From: Deltaproteobacteria bacterium
GTDB taxonomy: Bacteria > UBA10199 > GCA-002796325 > 1-14-0-20-49-13
Length of the DNA: 39,721 nucleotides
Assembly (NCBI GenBank): GCA_016180865.1
Contig: JACPAJ010000013.1
Location: 1 to 39,721 of the forward strand
Direction of reading: 5' to 3'
Positions 16,079 through 23,868 of this stretch are shown here, piece after piece. The notes below the pieces were generated by a model that saw nothing but the letters and a program-made list of their open reading frames with translations, did no database searches and was not told where the DNA came from. Each line of letters starts with the position of its first letter. Positions within the stretch are counted from its first letter, which is position 1. The position numbers and the translations under genes are program-made.

Positions 16079-17185
16079 ATGCCCGTATTTTTATACAAGT
16101 CGCGCGATTCAAAAGGGACGCTCGTTTCAGGTGAAATGGAGGCCGCAAACGCCGACGATGTGAGAAGAAACCTTTCGGAAAAGGGGCTTCTTCCGACCCG
16201 TATCGAGCCAAAGGGCTTGTCGATATCCATCCCGCAATTTTTCAGGCAAAGATCAAAGGGAAAAGTCCGCGATCTAATAGCGCTAACGCGCCAGTTTTAT
16301 GCTCTGTTTAAGGCCGGCGTTAACATGGATAGAATTCTTTTCACCCTTGCGCGCCAAAGCGAAAATTCAAGATTGAGAATCGCTCTTGAAGAGATAAGAC
16401 GCGATGTTTCCAAAGGATCGGGCCTGGCAGCTGCTTTTGGAAAGCATCCGGATATTTTTAATGAATTATACGTAAATATGCTGAGCGTCGGCGAGACCGG
16501 AGGCGTATTGGAGCAGTCGCTTTTAAAACTGGTGGAAATTTTAAAAAAAGAACATAAACTTATCACAAGCGTTAAATCGGCCACTCTCTACCCAAAGATC
16601 GTCATTGTAGTGTTCTTTATGGTTGTGGCTTTAATGATTGTTTTTGTAATTCCGCGGTTTGCCGACTTTTACGCGGGATTTAAAGCGGAGCTTCCTTTGC
16701 CGACGCGGATTTTAATTGCCGTTAGCGATTTTGTGTCGGCGTACTGGTATTTTTTTCTGGCCGGAATTGCTTTCGGAACTGTTTTTGTAAGAAGGCTGAA
16801 AAATACATCGAAAGGAAATATTTTTTTCGATCGCCTTAGATTTAAAATTCCGGTCTTTGGAAAACTTCACCAGCTTGTTATCAATGCAAGGTTCGGCCAC
16901 CTTGTGGCGGCGATGTATAAAAGCGGTTTGCCGCTTGCAACGGCTTTGGATATAGTCGGCAGAACGATCGGCAATAAAGTTTTCCAGAAAGAGATCGAAG
17001 GCTTGAATGACGATGTTTCAAAGGGCTCTTCCTTGTCGGCTTCCATGGAGGCAAAGCCGTACTTCACGTTTCTAATGACTGAAACAACCGCTGTTGGCGA
17101 ACAGACGGGGTCTCTCGATGAAATGATGGAGACGACCGCGCAATTTTATGATGAAGAAATAGATGCCATGCTCGTCAATTGGTAA
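16079..17185 (+). CDS. pilC: Pilus platform protein PilC/MshG/GspF, reading frame broken near the C-terminus
   Basis: 368 residues as read, against about 405 for the family. The N-terminal T2SSF domain (IALTRQFYALFKAGV), membrane helices near residues 175-195 and 220-240, and a second T2SSF domain (HLVAAMYKSGLPLATAL) are all present. The frame ends at AMLVNW with TAA at 17183. The next frame continues without a stop into the conserved tail LVTLIEPMLL and the last transmembrane helix, ending at 17298. Adding one T in AATTGG (17177-17182) would restore a 406-residue protein. It is either a real one-base deletion, a sequencing error or programmed slippage. Without the tail the protein lacks its last membrane helix and probably would not assemble. 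Confidence 0.92.
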   Translation: MPVFLYKSRDSKGTLVSGEMEAANADDVRRNLSEKGLLPTRIEPKGLSISIPQFFRQRSKGKVRDLIALTRQFYALFKAGVNMDRILFTLARQSENSRLRIALEEIRRDVSKGSGLAAAFGKHPDIFNELYVNMLSVGETGGVLEQSLLKLVEILKKEHKLITSVKSATLYPKIVIVVFFMVVALMIVFVIPRFADFYAGFKAELPLPTRILIAVSDFVSAYWYFFLAGIAFGTVFVRRLKNTSKGNIFFDRLRFKIPVFGKLHQLVINARFGHLVAAMYKSGLPLATALDIVGRTIGNKVFQKEIEGLNDDVSKGSSLSASMEAKPYFTFLMTETTAVGEQTGSLDEMMETTAQFYDEEIDAMLVNW

Positions 17186-17298
17186 CGCTTATTGAACCGA
17201 TGCTGCTTGTAGCGATATTTGGCCTTGTGGCACTGCTTGCGCTTGCCATATTTTTGCCGTGGTGGAACGTCACAAGGCTTATTTTACAGGGAGGATAA
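17182..17298 (+). pseudogene. Out-of-frame C-terminal tail of the PilC gene
   Basis: Reads VTLIEPMLL then a hydrophobic helix (VAIFGLVALLALAIFLPWW) and NVTRLILQGG, ending in TAA at 17296-17298. This is the conserved end of GspF/PilC proteins, shifted by one base relative to the main frame. There is no start codon or ribosome site of its own, so it is not a separate gene. Confidence 0.85.
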
Positions 17299-17310
17299 AA
17301 TAATCTTTTG

Positions 17311-17335
17311 ATGTCAAGGCACTTTTTTTTGACAT
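17311..17335. promoter_or_regulatory. Inverted repeat ATGTCAA-N11-TTGACAT between pilC and the first pilin-like gene
   Basis: A perfect 7-bp inverted repeat, 17311-17317 with 17329-17335. The T-run lies in the loop rather than after the stem, so it is not a standard terminator. The right arm contains a consensus -35 (TTGACA). A TATTGT 17 bases further on (17352-17357) could be a -10, but it would initiate inside the following gene. An operator or processing site is possible; function unproven. Confidence 0.3.
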
Positions 17336-17358
17336 AATTGGGCTTATATATTATTGTT

Positions 17359-17724
17359 GTGAATAAAATAAGGCGTTATAAAAATGATTGGATTGTAATT
17401 GCCGGAATTTTATTGGTATTATCCTCAATTTATGGCACAATGATTTACGAACAAAGGATGAGGCTTCATGAAGAAGCGCTGATAAGCGAATTACGATCTT
17501 TGAGAATTGCGGTGGCAGCTTTTCATATTATTAACGGGAGAAATCCGAGGGATTTTAACGAGCTTTCGGCGGCGGTTATGAAAACAGCCGACAATAAAGA
17601 ACGCAGATTTCTTCCTTCAAATATTATAAAAAGAGATTTCATGGATGTGTTTGGCAACCCGTACGTTTATGATCCTTCGATTGGATGGGTTAGATGCACA
17701 ACGTCGGATTATAGTGATTGGTGA
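17359..17724 (+). CDS. Pseudopilin-like protein without a canonical prepilin peptidase site (paralogue 1)
   Basis: 121 residues from the GTG at 17359. A TTG at 17338 is an alternative, but GTG aligns with its paralogue at 18278. A short basic N-terminus (VNKIRRYKND) leads into one membrane helix (WIVIAGILLVLSSIYG), then a helix with ISELRSLRIAVAAF and a C-terminal domain MDVFGNPYVYDPSIGWV ending in YSDW. The C-terminal pattern D-x-FG-x-x-Y-x-Y is like major pseudopilins of the GspG type. The Gly-Phe-Thr-Leu-Ile-Glu cleavage site is absent, so it probably keeps its N-terminal anchor. It lies between the platform gene and the major pilin. Role unknown, perhaps a fibre-base or assembly factor. 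Confidence 0.7.
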   Translation: MNKIRRYKNDWIVIAGILLVLSSIYGTMIYEQRMRLHEEALISELRSLRIAVAAFHIINGRNPRDFNELSAAVMKTADNKERRFLPSNIIKRDFMDVFGNPYVYDPSIGWVRCTTSDYSDW

Positions 17725-17763
17725 TTTAAGTGCGAAGGCTGATAGTATTAAAGTAAACAAATA

Positions 17764-17788
17764 GCCCGCCACTAAACCATTGGCGGGC
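17764..17788 (+). other. Hairpin 1 in the leader of the main pilin gene
   Basis: Stem GCCCGCCA (17764-17771) and TGGCGGGC (17781-17788) around a 9-base loop. GC-rich and perfect, with no T-run after it. It could be a transcript-stabilising or attenuating structure between the first pseudopilin-like gene and the main pilin. Confidence 0.6.
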
Positions 17789-17791
17789 GTA

Positions 17792-17829
17792 AGAACGCCT
17801 AAACTCATCGGAATTCGCTAAGGCGTTCT
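17792..17829 (+). other. Hairpin 2 in the leader of the main pilin gene, abutting the ribosome site
   Basis: Stem AGAACGCCT (17792-17800) and AGGCGTTCT (17821-17829), 9 perfect base pairs around a 20-base loop. It ends 3 bases before the strong ribosome site GGAGG (17833-17837) of the pilin gene. The arrangement suggests control of pilin translation or mRNA stability, giving the fibre subunit a different level from the assembly proteins. Confidence 0.6.
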
Positions 17830-17843
17830 AACGGAGGATAATT

Positions 17844-18266
17844 ATGCGAAGAGAAAAAGGTTTTACATTAATTGAACTTGTGCTTGTCATTGCCGTACTG
17901 GGGGTTTTGGCCGTGTCGGCGCTGCCCAACCTTTTCGATATTTCATTGACGAACGCCAGAAATAATGCGCGAGACGGCGTAGTCGGCGCAGTTCAGGCCG
18001 GTCTTTCACTTTACGGAGCCAACCAAATTTCTCAAGGGAACACCGAATCGTATCCGACATTGCTTGAAACAAGCGATTTGGCCGATGGAACGGCTTCCAG
18101 CCGCACGAATCCGCTTTTCAATAATATCCTGCAGGGCGGCGTAACGCGCGATTGGACAAAAAAGAACGATACCTGTTACACCTATACCGGAGGAGGAGCG
18201 ACGGATGATTATCAGTATACCGCCGGAACGACGGGCACGTTTGTATTTGCCAGCGGCGGATGCTAA
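17844..18266 (+). CDS. Type IV pilin, probable major subunit
   Basis: 140 residues. A short basic leader MRREKG is followed by the canonical prepilin peptidase site G/FTLIELVLVIAVLGVLAV with Glu at +5. The mature protein has one long hydrophobic N-terminal helix and a small soluble domain. Its two cysteines, in KNDTCYTY and at the very C-terminus (SGGC), probably form the pilin disulfide loop. GGAGG lies 6 bases before the ATG and two strong hairpins precede it, which fits a highly expressed fibre subunit. MSHA-type or GspG-like. The processing peptidase is not in this window. Confidence 0.9.
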   Translation: MRREKGFTLIELVLVIAVLGVLAVSALPNLFDISLTNARNNARDGVVGAVQAGLSLYGANQISQGNTESYPTLLETSDLADGTASSRTNPLFNNILQGGVTRDWTKKNDTCYTYTGGGATDDYQYTAGTTGTFVFASGGC

Positions 18267-18277
18267 ACGAGGTGTTT

Positions 18278-18637
18278 ATGAAGAGATCCAAAATTGAAAT
18301 TTTTGCCGTTGTTGCGGTTGTAATCTTGGCAGTCGGAATTTTCGGCGTTAAATCATTTTTAATAAATAAGGCCGAAAAAGAGAATGCGCTCATGGCTGAA
18401 CTCAAGTCTTTGCGGACATCGGTTCAAATTTATCTTGTGCTGAATAAGAGCTATCCATCGGACCTGAAAAGCCTTGCCGGCCAAAAATTCGTTCTCGGCA
18501 ATAAAGAAGAATCCTACGTTAAGGGCATTAAACTTGATAGAGATGGATATCCGATAGATGTTTTCGGCCAAAAGTTTGATTATAACCCAAGAACGGGCTG
18601 GGTAAATTCTTCAGTAAAAAGATATTCAGAATGGTAA
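18278..18637 (+). CDS. Pseudopilin-like protein without a canonical prepilin peptidase site (paralogue 2)
   Basis: 119 residues from the ATG at 18278, preceded by ACGAGG; an earlier in-frame ATG at 18260 overlaps the pilin stop and is less likely. The N-terminus MKRSKIEIFAVVAVVILAVG is a signal anchor without the Gly/Phe-Glu site. The soluble part has MAELKSLRTSVQIYLVLNKS, then PIDVFGQKFDYNPRTGWV, ending in YSEW. It clearly aligns with the protein at 17359 (shared ELxSLR, DVFGxxxxYxP, GWV, terminal YSxW), so the two arose by duplication and now flank the main pilin. It overlaps the next gene by 7 bases. Confidence 0.75.
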   Translation: MKRSKIEIFAVVAVVILAVGIFGVKSFLINKAEKENALMAELKSLRTSVQIYLVLNKSYPSDLKSLAGQKFVLGNKEESYVKGIKLDRDGYPIDVFGQKFDYNPRTGWVNSSVKRYSEW

Positions 18638-19095
18638 AAGCTTTAAAGGGTTTTACCCTTATTGAAACGCTTTTAGTGATCGCTATTCTGGGAATTTTGT
18701 CTATAGCGCTCGTTACGCGCATATTTAATTATAAAAGATCCTATATTGAAGTAACGTCAAAGAAAGCCGCGAGCGATATTGAATATGCCAGAAGCCTTGC
18801 GATGATGAAACAGGGGACGACTTACGGGGTTTTTTTCGATGACGCCAATGATCGATATACGGTTTATGCAACAAGCACTGCAACTCCCGTTGCGGACCCC
18901 CAAACGAAGCAAAATCTTATTGAAACATTTTCAAGATGGCCCGGAGTTACGATTACCGGAGGCAATTTTACTGTTGAATTCAATCAATGGGGGTCTCCTA
19001 CGACAGGCGGCGGCGGAAGCGTGACGCTTACCGACGGCACAAACTCAAAGACGGTCACCATTACGGCAGGCACGGGGAAGGTGAGTGTGCAATAA
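18631..19095 (+). CDS. Minor pilin, GspH/FimT-like
   Basis: 154 residues. Leader MVKALKG then the prepilin peptidase site G/FTLIETLLVIAILGILSI with Glu at +5. Next come a helix (KKAASDIEYARSLAMMKQ) and a beta-rich domain typical of GspH/FimT minor pilins (TTYGVFF, RYTVYATS, NFTVEFNQWGSP). The first residues overlap the preceding gene by 7 bases, and the stop shares one base with the next start. It probably belongs to the complex that primes fibre assembly. Confidence 0.88.
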   Translation: MVKALKGFTLIETLLVIAILGILSIALVTRIFNYKRSYIEVTSKKAASDIEYARSLAMMKQGTTYGVFFDDANDRYTVYATSTATPVADPQTKQNLIETFSRWPGVTITGGNFTVEFNQWGSPTTGGGGSVTLTDGTNSKTVTITAGTGKVSVQ

Positions 19096-19529
19096 TGTTC
19101 AAGCAACAAGCAACTAGCAAGGGTGTGACGTTGATCGAGGCAGTTCTAATGATCGGCATTGTCGGGGCCGGTCTCATTGGAATAGCTTATACAATGTTCG
19201 GCGGCCCCAAATCCGCTCTGATAGCCGACCAGACAGTTGTTGCAGCCCATTTGGCCCGTGAAAAGATGGAACAGATCCTTGCGGACAGGGCAAATAACGG
19301 TTACGCAACGACAATTGCCACAAGTTATTCCGATGGCGCATTAACCGGCAATTACAGCATTTATACGAGAAACGTTACGATTACGGAAGTTGATTCAGAT
19401 GCTGACGGCGGCAGCGACGATTTTCTGGATGCTTTAGCCGGTTCAGGATACGCCAGAGTAACTACGACTGTAACATGGAACAGCGGAAACAACACCGTAA
19501 AAGAGGAGATGCTGATTGCAAATTATTAG
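19095..19529 (+). CDS. Minor pilin, GspI/PilV-like
   Basis: 144 residues from the ATG at 19095, whose A is the last base of the preceding stop. The cleavage site KG/VTLIEAVLMIGIVGAG carries Glu at +5, with Val instead of Phe at +1. The helix continues through AAHLAREKMEQILADR, a pattern seen in GspI/PilV proteins, followed by a beta domain (YSIYTRNVTITEV, ARVTTTVTWNSG). It overlaps the next gene by 14 bases. Probably part of the minor-pilin priming complex. Confidence 0.85.
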   Translation: MFKQQATSKGVTLIEAVLMIGIVGAGLIGIAYTMFGGPKSALIADQTVVAAHLAREKMEQILADRANNGYATTIATSYSDGALTGNYSIYTRNVTITEVDSDADGGSDDFLDALAGSGYARVTTTVTWNSGNNTVKEEMLIANY

Positions 19530-20034
19530 AGCCCATTTGCGGCGCGGCGGATTTACGCTTGTAGAACTTGTTTTGTCTATTGCTATCATTGCGATTCTTG
19601 CTGCAAGCGTCGGGCCGATTTTAACGACAAGTTTCAGAGGCTATGATCTTGTTGCAAAAAGACGGATAGCGCTGGCCCAAATCAGAATAGCGCTGGACAG
19701 AATGTGCGGTGAAATTGCTCTTATTCCGGACACAGCCAATATTGTCACATTTACCTCTACAAATTTCACATTTAATATTCCGAGCGAAAGCAATGTTGCA
19801 TATACAACAAGCGGAAGCACTCTTACACGTAGCGGCGTGAATCTGGCCGATAATGTAACTTCGCTCGCATTTACTTATCTTGATTCGGCCGGCAATTCAA
19901 CGGCGACAAAGGCAAATATAAAAAGGATAAAAGTTGAAGCGTCGGTTACAGCAGGTGCCGGCATGGGAACGTTAAATATAAGGGATCAAGTTTTTCCGCG
20001 GAGGTTTGCAAGCGCTTATGCAGGGTATCAGTAA
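19516..20034 (+). CDS. Minor pilin, GspJ/PilW-like
   Basis: 172 residues with a TTG start at 19516; GAGGAG lies 7 bases upstream and no better start precedes the cleavage site. Leader MQIIRAHLRRGG then G/FTLVELVLSIAIIAILAAS with Glu at +5. The helix extends through RIALAQIRIALDRMCGEIA, as in GspJ/PilW. The C-terminal domain is beta-rich (VTSLAFTYLDSAG, IKRIKVEASVTAG). It overlaps the large repeat-domain pilin by 17 bases from that gene's ATG. Probably a tip-complex subunit. Confidence 0.82.
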   Translation: MQIIRAHLRRGGFTLVELVLSIAIIAILAASVGPILTTSFRGYDLVAKRRIALAQIRIALDRMCGEIALIPDTANIVTFTSTNFTFNIPSESNVAYTTSGSTLTRSGVNLADNVTSLAFTYLDSAGNSTATKANIKRIKVEASVTAGAGMGTLNIRDQVFPRRFASAYAGYQ

Positions 20035-22270
20035 ATATAAGGGCCAAAACGGAGTAACCGTCATCGCAGCGCTTGTTGCGGTATTTTTCATCGGCGCTGT
20101 CGGCGCGGGAATGGCATATTTTGTCGCGTCCAATCAGCAGACCCGGATACAGCAGGTGACGCGCGATCAGGCTCTTTATTCAAACATGGCCGGGATGGAA
20201 TTTGCGCTGCGCCAGATTATGGTCAGCGGCTCGCAGGCAACTTCTATCACGCGGAAATTTGTCGGCGAAACCATAACAATAACTCGCTCAAGCGGAGCGA
20301 TAAACGTTTCAACGGCAAAAAAGGACGCGTTTTCTTCTCATTCGATCACAGACCCGAATCCCCCGAATCTTGCAAATTGCCTTGTTATAAATACCGCTGC
20401 CGCCGCCGTAACCGACCAGAATCCTGGAGATAAGCACAGGCTTACCGGCATAACTCTAAGCCGCGATGCGAGCTGCACGGATGCGCTTACAATCAACTCC
20501 ATGAGCACAACTACATGGGCGCCCGATAACGGAGAGCTTTTAAATGCGATTGAAATTGCCGGTTCGCCGACCGAATTCAGCGGCCCGGCGGCGGGAAGCG
20601 GCGGAACGTTTGATTTCGGTTCGAATGATTATGCTATTAATGATGCCGCAACGCATAATCTCACATATGTCCAGTGGAATTCCGACATGAGCGGCCACAA
20701 TTTCCATCTTGTTTTTAACTTTACGATAAATGCCCAGACTTTCAGCAAATCGGCCGATGTCAATTTTTTGGCCGCGAATCAGGCCGGATGTTTCAGCTGG
20801 ACTACGACAAGCGCAAGGCTTTCATTTACTTCCAACGCGTGGCGCGATCTTATAAACACAAGCATTGCAAACTCCTGCGCGCAGCCGATAAGGCTTGATA
20901 AGATGACAGTTTCATGGACTCCGACAACGCCTTCGCGAAATCTTACGAATGTCCAGCTCAACGGCGGCTCGGAAGAGTTCACCGGTACGGCCGCAAGCGG
21001 AGTTCAAATTGAAGTCGATGATCTTATATCGGCATCTTCGTCTCAAACTGTCAATTATTTCAGATTTGACGGCGATATGCTGGGGCGGAATTATAGCGTT
21101 GTTTGGACATTTGCCGACGGAACGTCAACGACGCTATCTTTAAATCTTTTTAATGCAAATGAAAATAATTGTTTAACAATTAATACCGCCAATGTCGCGG
21201 TTTCCGGAAATGATGTTACCGGGCTTACCGTCCAAAATATCTGCAGCGCCGATATAGGAATGACTTCGGCAACGATGACGTGGAGCGGAGGGCCGGCAAA
21301 TTTCACGGCTATTTCAATCGACGATGTTGACGGCACAAATACCTATTCCGGAACTTTTGCAAGCGGCGCGGCGCTTGATTTTGCAACTGTAGATGCCGTT
21401 GACGGCAATCTGTATTATCCGGACGGAAGCGGAGTGAAAAATATAAATTCGCTTAGTTTCAGCTCCACTCCCGCCGGAACAACGTTTACTATTACGTTTA
21501 CAATGGCCGACGGTACGACTAAAGCCGCTACATTTACGCCTCAAACGCAGGCAAATTGTTTGAGCGTGAATATGCTCGGCAGTTCGCTTACAAACGGCAG
21601 CAAAGACCTTAGCGGGATAACAACTACCAATAATTGCAGCTTTCCAATCACATGGGCGCAGACAACGGTCACTACATCTTCGACGCGCAATTTGACGCAG
21701 ATAGTTGCCGATGGCGTAACTATTTTCAGCGGTAGCGCTGGCAGCGGCGTAACGGTCGACAACACGGATGTTGTTTATTCAGCATCGCAAACTGTTTCAA
21801 TCGACAGATTCAGGTTCAGCGGGAGCGTGGCCAATCGCGTCATAACGATAGATTTCATAATGGGAGATGGCTCGACTCAAACGGCTGAATTTTCAGAAAA
21901 ATTCTGCCTTGTGCCGAATACATCTGCAGCCACAATCGGCGGCACGGGAGGCGTCGATCTTTTGGGAATTACGATTAATAACCAATGCACCGCGCGTTCG
22001 ATCATTTGGATCACCACGGTTGCCAGTTGGACGCCGACGTCGCCTACAAGAAATTTAACGTCGATAGTCGTTGACGGTTCGTCTGTTTTCAGCGGTTCGA
22101 TGGCATCCGGCGGCACAACGAATAATTCCAACGTTACGCTGACAGCCGGTCAAACAAGGGCAATTACAAGATTTCGCTTCAGCGGAGATATGACCGGCAG
22201 AACGTTTACAATCACATTTAATATGCAGGACACATCGAGCGACACAACGCCGTCTTTCACGCCGCCGTAA
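20018..22270 (+). CDS. Giant GspK/PilX-like minor pilin with five tandem Cys-paired beta-domains
   Basis: 750 residues from the ATG at 20018, with GGAGG at 20000-20004; a TTG at 20006 is an alternative but sits too close to that site. The N-terminus is pilin-like (GQNG/VTVIAALVAVFF, then a long helix to about residue 70) but has Ala at +5 in place of Glu, as in GspK. From residue 121 come five repeats of 116-137 residues. Each starts with Cys and has a second Cys 24-32 residues later: 121/153, 258/287, 385/409, 514/540, 630/657. These are the only ten cysteines. Shared motifs include SWTPT-x-PSRNLT, FSG-x-x-ASG and FRF-x-GDM-x-GR. The repeats look like Ig-type beta-sandwiches. Probably a pilus-tip adhesin. 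Confidence 0.82.
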   Translation: MQGISKYKGQNGVTVIAALVAVFFIGAVGAGMAYFVASNQQTRIQQVTRDQALYSNMAGMEFALRQIMVSGSQATSITRKFVGETITITRSSGAINVSTAKKDAFSSHSITDPNPPNLANCLVINTAAAAVTDQNPGDKHRLTGITLSRDASCTDALTINSMSTTTWAPDNGELLNAIEIAGSPTEFSGPAAGSGGTFDFGSNDYAINDAATHNLTYVQWNSDMSGHNFHLVFNFTINAQTFSKSADVNFLAANQAGCFSWTTTSARLSFTSNAWRDLINTSIANSCAQPIRLDKMTVSWTPTTPSRNLTNVQLNGGSEEFTGTAASGVQIEVDDLISASSSQTVNYFRFDGDMLGRNYSVVWTFADGTSTTLSLNLFNANENNCLTINTANVAVSGNDVTGLTVQNICSADIGMTSATMTWSGGPANFTAISIDDVDGTNTYSGTFASGAALDFATVDAVDGNLYYPDGSGVKNINSLSFSSTPAGTTFTITFTMADGTTKAATFTPQTQANCLSVNMLGSSLTNGSKDLSGITTTNNCSFPITWAQTTVTTSSTRNLTQIVADGVTIFSGSAGSGVTVDNTDVVYSASQTVSIDRFRFSGSVANRVITIDFIMGDGSTQTAEFSEKFCLVPNTSAATIGGTGGVDLLGITINNQCTARSIIWITTVASWTPTSPTRNLTSIVVDGSSVFSGSMASGGTTNNSNVTLTAGQTRAITRFRFSGDMTGRTFTITFNMQDTSSDTTPSFTPP

Positions 22271-22285
22271 GAGGCCGAAAGATAG

Positions 22286-22314
22286 TTGAATTTATTGAGC
22301 ATGAATGCTATCAT
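22286..22314 (+). promoter_or_regulatory. Candidate sigma-70 promoter before the PAS hybrid kinase
   Basis: TTGAAT (22286-22291), a 17-base spacer and TATCAT (22309-22314). Transcription would start near 22321, only about 3 bases before the ATG at 22324, which has no Shine-Dalgarno. Confidence 0.5.
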
Positions 22315-22323
22315 TAACGACAT

Positions 22324-23868
22324 ATGAAACAACGAGTGAAACGCAAGCCGGCATCAGAAAAACTTAAAAAACCGATCGCCAAGGATAAAGATATAACCGT
22401 CCTTAATCAGACTTTATTGAATACCATCCCCTTTCCAATGGATATTGTGGACGATACAGGAACGATTCTTTACATGAGCGAATTAATGCAAAAAATGGCT
22501 GGTAAAAATGGCGCCGGCAAAAAATGCTGGCTGCTTTACAGGGATGATAAAGTCAGGTGTCCCGCATGCCCTCTTGAAACGGGAATAACCGTCGGAGAAA
22601 CGAAAACCATAGATGTGGGAAGCTGCTTTGGAGGAAAGCAGATGGAGGTTACTCACACCGGGATGATCTATAAAAGCAAAAAAGTGATTCTTGAAATTTT
22701 TTACGATATAACCGAAAGAAAAAAAGCCGATGAAGTTTTGAAAAATATCAGGGAAAAACTTGAAGAGAAAAATTTTGAATTAAAGCGGCTAAATGAAGTC
22801 AAATCCGAATTTGTGGCGACAGTTTCGCATGAGCTCAGAACTCCTTTGGCTTCGATCAAAGAAGCCATTTCGCTTATTTTGGACGGAGTGTCAGGGGAAA
22901 CTAACGAAAAACAGCGCAACTTTTTAAGCATCGCCAACAGAAATATCGACCGGCTTACCGGTTTAATCAACAATCTTCTCGATATTTCTAAAATCGAAAC
23001 CGGCAAGCTCAAGCTTTATAAAACGAATTTTTTGATGATGGATGTTATAAAAGAGGTTATCGATTCATTCAAACATCTTGCAGAGAATAAGAGAATTAAC
23101 CTGCGGCTGATCGAGAAAACCGACCTTCCGTCTGTATATGCGGACAAAGACAAGATAACGCAGATAATTATCAATCTCCTTTCAAATGCTTTAAAATTCA
23201 CGCCTGAAGGCGGTTTTGTGGAAGTTTCGACAGATTATACAAAATCGGATAAGGAATTCGTTGAAGTTGAAGTTAAAGATTCCGGAATGGGCATCGCCGA
23301 AGATGACATGCCAAAGCTTTTCCATAAATTCCAGCAGATCGACGGATCGATAACCCGCAAAATCGGCGGAACGGGCCTGGGGCTGGCCATCTCAAGGGAA
23401 ATTATCGAAATGCACGAAGGCAGAATCTGGGCGGCGTCTGAACTGGGCAAGGGGAGCCGCTTTGGGTTCATTCTGCCGGTTATTCCAATGGGGAAGATTA
23501 AAGTCGATAAAAAGAGGATTTTGATAATTGACGATGACCCCGATCTTTGCGAAACTCTAAAAACAAGGCTTGAAGCCAATGAATTTATCGTATTTACGGC
23601 TTTAAACGGGATGGACGGAATTGAACTGGCAAAGAAAAACAGGCCGAATCTTATTATTTTGGATTTAATGATGCCGGAAATGGATGGTTTTCAAGTTTGC
23701 CAGTCATTAATGAAAGACAGCCAGACATCTTCCATCCCCGTGGTGGTGTTGACTGTCCTTGATCAGGAGGAGGCAATACGAAAAGCCTTGTGTAAAGGCG
23801 CGGTAGGATATATGATTAAGCCATACGATTCCGAATCGCTGCTGGAAACAGTCAGGGAGTTTTTATGA
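22324..23868 (+). CDS. Cytoplasmic PAS hybrid histidine kinase with C-terminal receiver
   Basis: 514 residues, no membrane helix. The PAS domain (about residues 25-130) contains CWLLYRDDKVRCPACP, a Cys-rich loop (C-x11-C-x2-C) that could bind a metal or sense redox. A short coiled coil follows, then H-box VSHELRTPLASI (His169), N-box QIIINLLSNALKF, G1 VKDSGMGI, F-box LFHKFQQIDGS, G2 GGTGLGLAISR, and a receiver starting ILIIDDDPD with phospho-Asp in LIILDLMMPEMDG and Lys in YMIKPYD. The gene is followed by two single-domain receivers with ATGA overlaps, forming a phosphorelay set placed between the two pilus blocks. It may control pilus expression or motility; that is inferred from position. 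Confidence 0.93.
   Translation: MKQRVKRKPASEKLKKPIAKDKDITVLNQTLLNTIPFPMDIVDDTGTILYMSELMQKMAGKNGAGKKCWLLYRDDKVRCPACPLETGITVGETKTIDVGSCFGGKQMEVTHTGMIYKSKKVILEIFYDITERKKADEVLKNIREKLEEKNFELKRLNEVKSEFVATVSHELRTPLASIKEAISLILDGVSGETNEKQRNFLSIANRNIDRLTGLINNLLDISKIETGKLKLYKTNFLMMDVIKEVIDSFKHLAENKRINLRLIEKTDLPSVYADKDKITQIIINLLSNALKFTPEGGFVEVSTDYTKSDKEFVEVEVKDSGMGIAEDDMPKLFHKFQQIDGSITRKIGGTGLGLAISREIIEMHEGRIWAASELGKGSRFGFILPVIPMGKIKVDKKRILIIDDDPDLCETLKTRLEANEFIVFTALNGMDGIELAKKNRPNLIILDLMMPEMDGFQVCQSLMKDSQTSSIPVVVLTVLDQEEAIRKALCKGAVGYMIKPYDSESLLETVREFL

Noticed and set aside
17183-17298. PilC tail as an independent small membrane protein
   Set aside because: No start codon or ribosome site, and it matches the family C-terminus directly in the next frame.
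17329-17357. TTGACA-17-TATTGT as a promoter for the first pseudopilin-like gene
   Set aside because: The -10 ends 1 base before the likely GTG start, so the transcript would begin inside the gene. Kept only as an inverted repeat.
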